A DNA stretch of 64,000 nt from Scytonema sp. UIC 10036 (lineage in GTDB: Bacteria > Cyanobacteriota > Cyanobacteriia > Cyanobacteriales > Nostocaceae). Within the stretch, counting starts at the first letter, position 1; the number at the start of each line of letters is the position of its first letter. Shown one piece after another: positions 57,586-64,000 of this stretch. The notes under the pieces are model-generated. The model was not told the origin of the DNA, made no database searches, and saw only the letters and a list, made by a program, of their open reading frames with translations. The translations under genes and the position numbers were made by a program. Location of the stretch: assembly GCF_009725235.1 (NCBI RefSeq), contig NZ_WJFC01000059.1, forward strand, positions 1 to 64,000, read 5' to 3'.

Positions 57586-59523
57586 ATGCCAGTAGAAACT
57601 AATAAAAAACGTCAAATCAAACCACCGAGGATACGTCAATTTGGTGGTAGCTTGTTGATTCTTTTTACTCTTCTTTTATTACTTAACTTTATTGTTCCCA
57701 ACTTTTTTGGTCCCAGGTTACCACAGGTTCCATACAGCGACTTTGTCGCTCAGGTACAGGCTGGTAAGGTCGATCGCGCAATTGTGGGCAATGAGAGCAT
57801 TGAATATGTTCTCAATACGAAAGACTCGGATGGGAAAGCAGTTCAACAGGTACTTGGTACTACACCAATTGCGATCGACTTGGATTTACCAAAAATTCTT
57901 CGCGACAATCATGTTGAGTTTGCTGCACCGCCACCCAACCAGAATGGTTGGATTGGAACTCTCCTCAGTTGGGTTGCGCCGCCGTTAATTTTCTTTGGGA
58001 TTTGGGGTTTTCTGCTCAATCGTCAGGGGGGTGGTCCCGCAGCGCTTACAGTAGGTAAAAGCAAAGCTCGGATTTATTCGGAAGGCAGCACTGGTGTAAA
58101 ATTTATTGATGTTGCTGGTGTTGATGAAGCCAAAGCCGAATTAGAAGAAATTGTTGATTTTCTCAAAAATGCTGACAAATACACTCGCTTGGGAGCAAAA
58201 ATTCCTAAGGGTGTGTTACTGGTGGGACCTCCTGGAACGGGTAAAACACTCCTAGCAAAAGCGATCGCTGGTGAAGCAGCTGTACCTTTCTTTAGCATTT
58301 CTGGTTCTGAGTTTATCGAACTGTTTGTTGGTGTGGGTGCTGCAAGAGTTCGCGATCTCTTTGAGCAAGCCAAGCAACAAGCTCCGTGTATTGTCTTTAT
58401 TGATGAATTAGATGCACTGGGTAAGTCTCGCGGCGGTGCTAGTCCTTTTAGTGGTGGTAACGATGAGCGGGAACAAACTCTCAACCAGTTACTCACTGAG
58501 ATGGATGGTTTTGATGCCAACACTGGTGTTATTATTATTGCTGCCACCAACCGTCCTGAAGTTCTTGATGCAGCATTGCGCCGTCCCGGTCGTTTTGACC
58601 GTCAGGTTGTTGTCGATCGCCCTGACAAAGGTGGTCGAGAAGCGATTCTCAAAGTTCATGCCAGAAATGTCAAGTTGGCTGAAGACGTGGATTTGGGCAA
58701 CATCGCTATGAAAACACCTGGATTTGCTGGAGCAGATTTAGCGAATCTTGTCAATGAGGCTGCACTCCTAGCGGCGCGGCAAAATCGACAAGCAGTGATA
58801 ATGGCTGACTTCAATGAAGCTATTGAGCGTGTTGTCGCCGGTTTGGAAAAACGCTCTCGCGTGTTGAATGAGACTGAGAAGAAGACTGTTGCGTATCATG
58901 AAGTGGGTCACGCCATCATCGGTGCTTTGATGCCCGGTTCTGGTAAAGTTGAGAAAATCTCCGTTGTGCCTCGCGGTGTAGGAGCGTTGGGTTATACAAT
59001 TCAGATGCCCGAAGAGGATCGCTTCTTGATGATAGAAGATGAAATTCGAGGTCGCATTGCAATTCTATTGGGTGGACGTTCTGCTGAAGAAACTGTTTTT
59101 GGTAAGGTGTCCACTGGTGCGAGCGATGACATTCAAAAGGCGACTGACTTGGCAGAACGTTATGTCACTTTGTATGGGATGAGCGATCGCTTGGGTCCTG
59201 TGGCGTTTGAGAAGATTCAACAACAGTTTCTGGAAGGTTATGGTAACCCGCGTCGTGCCATTAGCCCAAAAGTGGCAGAAGAAATTGACCGTGAAGTGAA
59301 GCAAATTGTGGATAATGCCCACCATATTGCTTTGAGTATTTTACATGAAAACCGGGAGCTATTGGAGGAAACTGCACAAGAATTGTTGCAAAAAGAAATT
59401 CTCGAAGGTAACGCATTGCGGGAACGTCTTGCTCTGGCAAAAGCACCAGCTGAGTTGGGTGAATGGTTGCGGAGTGGGAAGATATCTGAGGATAAGCCCT
59501 TGATGCAAACTCTGTTGGTTTAG
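57586..59523 (+). CDS. ftsH: ATP-dependent zinc metalloprotease FtsH
   Basis: 645 residues. Two membrane segments (about 22-40, [19 protein letters not shown], and about 122-140), then AAA+ domain with Walker [14 protein letters not shown], Walker [12 protein letters not shown], second region of homology [19 protein letters not shown], and the M41 zinc site HEVGH. It degrades membrane proteins such as photodamaged D1. Of thylakoid FtsH type by size; cyanobacteria have about four copies and which one this is cannot be fixed here. Confidence 0.92.
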   Translation: MPVETNKKRQIKPPRIRQFGGSLLILFTLLLLLNFIVPNFFGPRLPQVPYSDFVAQVQAGKVDRAIVGNESIEYVLNTKDSDGKAVQQVLGTTPIAIDLDLPKILRDNHVEFAAPPPNQNGWIGTLLSWVAPPLIFFGIWGFLLNRQGGGPAALTVGKSKARIYSEGSTGVKFIDVAGVDEAKAELEEIVDFLKNADKYTRLGAKIPKGVLLVGPPGTGKTLLAKAIAGEAAVPFFSISGSEFIELFVGVGAARVRDLFEQAKQQAPCIVFIDELDALGKSRGGASPFSGGNDEREQTLNQLLTEMDGFDANTGVIIIAATNRPEVLDAALRRPGRFDRQVVVDRPDKGGREAILKVHARNVKLAEDVDLGNIAMKTPGFAGADLANLVNEAALLAARQNRQAVIMADFNEAIERVVAGLEKRSRVLNETEKKTVAYHEVGHAIIGALMPGSGKVEKISVVPRGVGALGYTIQMPEEDRFLMIEDEIRGRIAILLGGRSAEETVFGKVSTGASDDIQKATDLAERYVTLYGMSDRLGPVAFEKIQQQFLEGYGNPRRAISPKVAEEIDREVKQIVDNAHHIALSILHENRELLEETAQELLQKEILEGNALRERLALAKAPAELGEWLRSGKISEDKPLMQTLLV

Positions 59524-59587
59524 TGTTTTAACCGCAGATGAACGCACCCTTGACGCGGATGTTTTCTGTTTCATCTGCGTTTTAAAG

Positions 59588-59757
59588 TACCCCCCTTAAT
59601 CCCCCCTTATCAAGGGGGGAAACTGGAAATTTAAAGTACCCCCCTTATCAAGGGGGGAAGCTGGAAATTTAAAGTACCCCCCTTATCTAAGGGGGGAAAC
59701 TGGAAATAAGTTCCCTCCCCTTTGCAAGGGGAGGGTTAGGGTGGGGTAAAACTAAGG
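59588..59757. repeat. Tandem array of CCCCCCTTATCAAGGGGGG units
   Basis: Three near-identical units (AAAGTACCCCCCTTATCAAG and variants, each ending in GGGGGGAAACTGGAAAT) followed by a CCCTCCCCTTTGCAAGGGGAGGG unit. Largest array of this repeat family in the window, right after ftsH. Confidence 0.7.
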
Positions 59758-60222
59758 CTAAAATTCAGGTCTATCAACTATCTCAGACTTGTATGTACAC
59801 CGTAGGGGAAGATAGACATTTTAGGAAAGATTAGCAATATAGCTGCCATAAAATAAACAGACGAAAAAAGCCATTTTGTAAAGTAAAATACATTTTAAAA
59901 ATGTTATCTGTACTTGTTGAAGCAGAAAAAGGTTATAACTTGAGGCTTAATAAATTTTTAAGCCTAAATGGTACCATCATGTCATTAACATGATGTGTGT
60001 ATTTAGGATCTGGAAGCCGGAATCCAAAACTCCCACTTCTGACTGCTCCTAAAGCAGGATTCATGGGATTGATATTCTATCAATAATAGAAATAATTATC
60101 AACCAGTTGCATTTGATATTGAGTTCCGGTAAAGTCAAAACAGACACTTAGCAAAAATCCTGACTACTATTTAAAAAGTTGATTCAGGGCGCTAACAAAG
60201 GTAAATATCAGGAGACAGAAAT
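59758..60222. other. Intergenic region before the peptide operon
   Basis: About 460 bp without gene. AT-rich; presumably contains the promoter of the peptide gene at 60223. ATGGTACCATCATGTCATTAAC around 59965 has small inverted elements. No RNA family recognised. Confidence 0.4.
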
Positions 60223-60375
60223 ATGTCAGCTAATCTTACAGCTTCTACCCAAAAAGAATTGCGTAAAAGCAGAATTCAGGTTGAAATCAAGGAAATATTT
60301 GTAAAACCAGTCAGTACAAACACTGCTAGTCAGTTAAATTATGACTCTGATGGTGGTGACTTGACCAACGAATAG
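60223..60375 (+). CDS. Short peptide gene, possible RiPP precursor
   Basis: A 50-residue ORF with a good ribosome binding site (CAGGAGA at 60208-60214). The first 30 residues are Lys/Arg/Glu-rich and leader-like (ASTQKELRKSRIQVEIKEIF), the last 20 are small/acidic (TNTASQLNYDSDGGDLTNE). No Cys, signal or membrane segment. The ending with Asn, Asp and Gly next to a JmjC-type oxygenase gene would suit a peptide to be hydroxylated. Role inferred from size and neighbours only. Confidence 0.55.
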   Translation: MSANLTASTQKELRKSRIQVEIKEIFVKPVSTNTASQLNYDSDGGDLTNE

Positions 60376-60419
60376 TTGCTAATTAATTGCATTGAAGCTA
60401 TAACTAAAGAGAGTTAAGT

Positions 60420-60473
60420 GCATAAATAAGGGGACAGAGTACAGAAGCACTGTTCCTGTCTCCTTATTTATGC
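60420..60473 (+). promoter_or_regulatory. 18-bp hairpin between peptide and oxygenase genes
   Basis: GCATAAATAAGGGGACAG (60420-60437) and CTGTCTCCTTATTTATGC (60456-60473) pair along 18 positions with one wobble. No U tract follows, so it may stabilise the upstream mRNA or reduce downstream expression, as often seen between precursor peptide and enzyme genes. It could also be a dispersed repeat. Confidence 0.55.
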
Positions 60474-60512
60474 TGTAATTTCCATGTTTAATAATTGAGA
60501 ATTACTAGCAAT

Positions 60513-61694
60513 ATGAATTCACTGGAGTATATATTAAAGCCATATACTGTTGAAAGCTTCCTAAGTAAGAATTGGACAACTGAGGCGGTTTTCATAGCTG
60601 GTGAAAATCACAATAAGTTTTCTCACTTATTTTCTTGGGAACAGCTGAATTATCTTTTGAACTTTCATCAATTCAAGTACCCAGACTTACGTTTGGCTCT
60701 GGATGAAAAAGTTCTGGATGAAAACGCCAATACAAATTTGATTAAACAGTGTCAAGACGGTGCAACACTTATACTGAATGGCGTGCATAAACTCACTCCA
60801 GAGTTAGTGCATCTCACCTCCGAAGTTAAGCACGATTTTGGATGTGGCGTACAAATCAATGCCTACTGTTCTTCACCACAAAAACAGGGGTTTTCGTCCC
60901 ACTATGACACCCATGAAGTTTTTATATTACAGATAGAGGGAACAAAACAATGGTTTGTTTTTCCCGATACGTTTAAGTATCCTCTACCCAATCAAAAATC
61001 ATCTACAATGCCTCCCCCTCAAGGAGAACCTTACTTAACGTGTGTTCTCAAACCAGGAGATGTCCTGTATATTCCTCGCGGACACTGGCATTATGCGATC
61101 GCACTTGATGAGCCTTCCCTGCATCTAACTTTAGGAATTCATTGCCGGACTGGAATTGATTTTCTAGAATGGGTAGTTGATCGATTGCGCGATTCAGAAC
61201 AGTGGCGTCAAAGTATGCCATTATGTATGGAGCCAGATGCTGCAGCTAGCTATATAAATAATCAAATTACTAACTTAAATAACTATCTTTCTTCTAGTAA
61301 GATATATGATGAATATATAAGCTATTTAGATAGCTCGCTCAAACCACGGACGACATACTCTCTACCGTATCAAACTGGGTTCAACATTTTTTCTCAAGGT
61401 ACAGCAACAAAGTTCAGAAATAGAAAGTTTCAGCGAGTTAAAATTTCTGAACTCCCAGATTGTAGTGGATACAGAATTCTTGTTGCAGGAAAAGAAGTAT
61501 CCCTAAGAGGTATTGATATTTCTACTGTGGAAAAATTATTTACCACAGAGACTTTCACTGGTAAAGATGTGATAAGTTGGCTACCAGATTACGACTGGGA
61601 GATAGATATTGTTCCTTTGCTATCTCGCTTGGTAGTTGACGGCGTCATTTTCGTGGACATCGATCGCTCGCATAAACCCATCAGCCCATCATAA
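60513..61694 (+). CDS. JmjC/cupin-4 type iron oxygenase
   Basis: 393 residues from ATG 60513. The central cupin has HxD at His130-Asp132 (SSHYDTHEVFILQIEGTKQW) and a distal His near 191-193 (VLYIPRGHWHYAI), the facial triad of Fe(II)/2-oxoglutarate oxygenases of the ribosomal-oxygenase/JmjC type. The C-terminal 150 residues form a winged-helix-like part (FTGKDVISWL). Related enzymes hydroxylate protein side chains (Arg, His, Asn). Between a peptide gene and an Fe-S gene, with three bases to the latter: its substrate may be the small peptide. Known families act on ribosomal proteins instead. Confidence 0.75.
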   Translation: MNSLEYILKPYTVESFLSKNWTTEAVFIAGENHNKFSHLFSWEQLNYLLNFHQFKYPDLRLALDEKVLDENANTNLIKQCQDGATLILNGVHKLTPELVHLTSEVKHDFGCGVQINAYCSSPQKQGFSSHYDTHEVFILQIEGTKQWFVFPDTFKYPLPNQKSSTMPPPQGEPYLTCVLKPGDVLYIPRGHWHYAIALDEPSLHLTLGIHCRTGIDFLEWVVDRLRDSEQWRQSMPLCMEPDAAASYINNQITNLNNYLSSSKIYDEYISYLDSSLKPRTTYSLPYQTGFNIFSQGTATKFRNRKFQRVKISELPDCSGYRILVAGKEVSLRGIDISTVEKLFTTETFTGKDVISWLPDYDWEIDIVPLLSRLVVDGVIFVDIDRSHKPISPS

Positions 61695-61697
61695 TCA

Positions 61698-62723
61698 ATG
61701 AACACTTTCTTTTGTGCCGATTCTTCACGACAAGCAGGAGAAGATATTATTGGTAGTGCCACCAATCACCAAACCTACGTTTTAATCGAATGTCCTACAC
61801 CTTGGGCAGCAGAAGCCTTTGATTCGAGATGGGTGCCAGAAAATTTGCGAACACTAGTTAAGGAGGTAACACAGGCAAAAGTACCCATTAGGTTTCTCTT
61901 GATTAGCAACGGTTCATCACACAAAACGGATAGTACAACTCTGTTGATTTATCACAGAAAAGAGAAACTCGGTCATGGATATCGCAAGCAAGAATGGAAG
62001 CTAGAAAATATAGAGCAAGCAGCTACACTTATCAAAAAATGGTTGTGGGGTAAGTGCTGTGACAATGAAGTTAAAGCAACCGCAACCAGAGATATTTTAA
62101 TATGTACCCACGGTAGCCATGATAAGTGCTGTGCTAAGTACGGAAATCCTTTCTATTATGAAGCCACAGCCGCCATTTCCGAACTGGGATTAAATGATAT
62201 CCGTGTCTGGAAGGCAAGTCACTTTGGCGGACATCGCTTTGCACCCACAGCAATAGATTTGCCGGAAGGTAGATACTACGGTGTTCTCGATTCAACATCA
62301 TTCAAATCAATCCTCACTCGAACTGGTGATATTGAGTGCTTGAAGAAAGTCTATCGAGGCTGGGGAACCCTACCATATCCTCTTCAAACTATGGAAAGGG
62401 AACTCATTCTCCGCTATGGATGGGATTGGTTTGATTACAAAGTAGCAAGTCGAATCATCGAACAAAATTCAGATGCCAGTACAATTCATGCAGAGATGTC
62501 TTTTGAGAAACCAGATGGTTCTCAAAAGACGTACCAAGGAATATTGGTAAAAGACGAGATAAAAACTTTGCATATCAAAGGTTCGTGCCATGCAAGCAAA
62601 AAATCATTGTTTGTGAAGTACGATGTGACTAATCTGTTACCAATTGAAGAGCGGCTGGTAACTTATAGTACAGAAAAATGTGAGAAAGGTCTAAGTAATC
62701 AAACGGTTCCCCCTCGGCTATAA
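61698..62723 (+). CDS. Sucrase/ferredoxin-like (thioredoxin-like Fe-S) protein
   Basis: 341 residues. The N-terminal part resembles sucrase/ferredoxin-like proteins (FFCADSSRQAGEDIIGSA, LIECPTPWAAEAF). The ferredoxin-like part has Cys136 in ILICTHGSHDKCCAKYG (Cys136, 144, 145) and HFGGHRFAPTAIDLPEGRYYG, a thioredoxin-fold [2Fe-2S] pattern. It starts three bases after the JmjC gene and could supply electrons to it. Its last 95 bases overlap the convergent GNAT gene; the tail is probably non-native. Confidence 0.75.
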   Translation: MNTFFCADSSRQAGEDIIGSATNHQTYVLIECPTPWAAEAFDSRWVPENLRTLVKEVTQAKVPIRFLLISNGSSHKTDSTTLLIYHRKEKLGHGYRKQEWKLENIEQAATLIKKWLWGKCCDNEVKATATRDILICTHGSHDKCCAKYGNPFYYEATAAISELGLNDIRVWKASHFGGHRFAPTAIDLPEGRYYGVLDSTSFKSILTRTGDIECLKKVYRGWGTLPYPLQTMERELILRYGWDWFDYKVASRIIEQNSDASTIHAEMSFEKPDGSQKTYQGILVKDEIKTLHIKGSCHASKKSLFVKYDVTNLLPIEERLVTYSTEKCEKGLSNQTVPPRL

Positions 62724-63084
62724 ATCCCAAGCGGTTGTAAAAGTTCATAACATTGGTTCTCGCCATCACTCTCAAAGTTTTGAGATTCTGTTCAGCAGCA
62801 ATTGCAATCAATTTCTGCACCAGCTGAGTGCCGATACCTTGATTTTGAAACTCTGGTAAGATGGCAACATAAGCTATGCTTCCCAAATCTTCTGAGAGAG
62901 GGCGCAATCTTGCAGAACCTACAATTTGTCTGTCCCAAAGGGCGATCGCATGAAAGGCATTGTCTTCATACTTGTCTTTCTCTGTTCCCCTTGGCATACC
63001 TAAAGGTGCTCTCAGAACGAGCCACCTTTGGTAAAGCATATCATTAAACTCTATTTCATTTTGAATTGAGCGAATTTCTATCAT
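62629..63084 (-). CDS. GNAT family acetyltransferase
   Basis: 151 residues from the ATG at 63082-63084 (the frame is open further upstream but the extra residues look random). GNAT signature: ARLRPLSEDLGSIAYVAILPEFQNQGIGTQLVQKLIAIA with acetyl-CoA loop QNQGIG, and a C-terminal LKTLRVMARTNVMNFYNRLGFI. Similar to ElaA/YitI-type proteins. Overlaps the end of the ferredoxin-like gene tail-to-tail. Confidence 0.8.
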   Translation of the reverse strand: MIEIRSIQNEIEFNDMLYQRWLVLRAPLGMPRGTEKDKYEDNAFHAIALWDRQIVGSARLRPLSEDLGSIAYVAILPEFQNQGIGTQLVQKLIAIAAEQNLKTLRVMARTNVMNFYNRLGFIAEGEPFDYLDLSHIFLYYKLPAALQLVTD

Positions 63085-63283
63085 CTTTATGGCGTTTCCT
63101 AGTCTGCAAAGGTACAGATCGATCTGCGTCCATCTGCTACAGGCTGCGGTTAAACAAATCTCAGTATTGAAAGCACAAGTTCCTGGCAATAGTATTGCTA
63201 GTCCAGAAATTGACCACATGACATTTTGGGAAAAATTGGGCAGGGGACAGCTTAAGGTATCTGCATGAGGACTACGAAAATCA

Positions 63284-63318
63284 TTCTTTCCTAACCCCTA
63301 ACCCCTAACCCCTAATCC
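63284..63318. repeat. CCCTAAC heptamer tandem repeat
   Basis: Tandem TAACCCC/TAATCCC heptamers between the GNAT gene and the WD40 gene end, another short tandem repeat of the cyanobacterial type. Confidence 0.6.
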
Positions 63319-63322
63319 CTGC

Positions 63323-64000
63323 CTAACTCCTCTGCCAAATTTTGAGCGTTTTATCCAAACTCCCACTGACTAAAAGTTCTCCAGACGCTGTGAAGGCAAC
63401 TGCTGTTACAGTGTGTGTATGACCTGCAAAAGTACCCAGTAGTTCACCTGTTTCTAGATGCCACAACTTGATAGTTTTATCAGCACTGCCACTGGCGATA
63501 ATTTCTCCGTCAGGACTAAGTGCGATCGCATACACTCCATCTCTATGTCCTTTCAGAGTCCGCAGTAATTCACCTGTTTCTAGATGCCAAATTTTAATCG
63601 TTTTATCGCGACTGCCACTGACCAAAATTTTACCATCTGCGCTTGTTGCCAAGGCACGAACAATGTGAGTGTGACCCGTCAGCGAGTGTACTAACTCTGA
63701 GTCAAAACTTACGACTCCTCTTTGACGAGAAATGCGCCACACTTTGATTTTGCGGTAGCTACCTGTGATCAGTGTTTTGCCATCGGAACTAAGAATTAGG
63801 GAATGGGCTGCAGTATCATCTAAAGATAGAGCAGTTATCACCTGACGTTCTGTCAAGTTCCAAAACATAATTTTCCGGTCGTCTCCCCCTGTTGCTACTG
63901 TTTGCCCATCAGGAGTAAAAGCAACGCAGCGTACCATTCCATTATGCTTGTGCATAATATCTATTAAGTCTTGTGCGCCCACGTGCCAAATTTTGATTGT
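63323..64000 (-). CDS. C-terminal part of a WD40 repeat protein
   Basis: At least 225 residues and five WD40 blades (VRCVAFTPDGQTVATGGDDR, VRALATSADGKILVSGSRDK, VYAIALSPDGEIIASGSADK...). An internal Met at 63982 is not the start: the frame continues to the window edge with TIKIWHVGAQDLID, part of a blade. The gene begins outside the window. It may be fused to a kinase or another domain there. Confidence 0.85.
   Translation of the reverse strand, partial: TIKIWHVGAQDLIDIMHKHNGMVRCVAFTPDGQTVATGGDDRKIMFWNLTERQVITALSLDDTAAHSLILSSDGKTLITGSYRKIKVWRISRQRGVVSFDSELVHSLTGHTHIVRALATSADGKILVSGSRDKTIKIWHLETGELLRTLKGHRDGVYAIALSPDGEIIASGSADKTIKLWHLETGELLGTFAGHTHTVTAVAFTASGELLVSGSLDKTLKIWQRS

Overview
The window looks like a piece of a filamentous, probably heterocystous (Nostocales-type) cyanobacterial genome. 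This rests on many GCGATCGC (HIP1) octamers, a small PsaJ-like photosystem I gene, a Ycf35/DUF1257 gene, an NB-ARC/WD40 regulator, a very long two-partner-secretion type protein, several toxin-antitoxin modules, abundant group II introns, and dispersed short palindromic and heptamer repeats typical of these genomes. Whether it is chromosome or plasmid cannot be told from the sequence.

Layout. 1-1.3 kb: a degenerate ParA-like remnant and a broken vapBC-like module. 1.5-11.2 kb: a nest of group II introns. Outer intron A (RT-X-HNH type) has its ORF split by intron B (own RT, itself split by ORF-less intron C), by intron D (apparently intact RT), and by a truncated intron E that runs into ORF-less intron F. 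The junctions can be placed because host RT motifs re-join across them and because EBS1/IBS1 pairings can be read. 11.3-20.3 kb: a transaldolase-like pseudoenzyme, a 1.2-kaa NB-ARC/WD40 protein, and a run of small oxidoreductase-type genes (two NAD(P)-binding proteins, an FMN reductase, a small unknown, a secreted cupin). 20.4-25.8 kb: a BrnT/BrnA-like module, an M23 peptidase, tRNA-Arg(CCG), and a vapBC module whose vapC is interrupted by a 2-kb TnpB-like element. 25.8-34.7 kb: a TetR/P450 pair with a clear operator region, a PIN plus XRE-ImmA pair, a quinone oxidoreductase/LysR pair and an SDR.

34.9-42 kb: psaJ-like gene, ycf35, two small genes, a genuine transaldolase, an APC-type transporter, a GAF-LuxR regulator and a DJ-1/PfpI protein. 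42.3-47.8 kb: an 1,800-residue TPS-domain repeat protein. 48-55 kb (minus strand): an RND pump and its membrane fusion protein, a lipoprotein-anchored methyltransferase and an amino acid permease. 55.1-59.5 kb: a cytochrome b561-like protein, an AI-2E family permease, a small membrane protein and FtsH. 60.2-62.7 kb: a possible small peptide-modification locus made of a 50-residue peptide gene, a JmjC/cupin-4 type oxygenase and a sucrase/ferredoxin-like Fe-S protein. A GNAT gene and the end of a WD40 gene close the window.

The most notable signals are (i) the intron nest, in which one intron lineage repeatedly targets catalytic-motif codons of other introns' RT genes and one event left an in-frame chimeric RT; (ii) the TnpB-like element whose removal restores vapC exactly; and (iii) the peptide/JmjC/ferredoxin locus, which may be an undescribed RiPP-like system. 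No function was tested by search; calls come from reading motifs and gene order.
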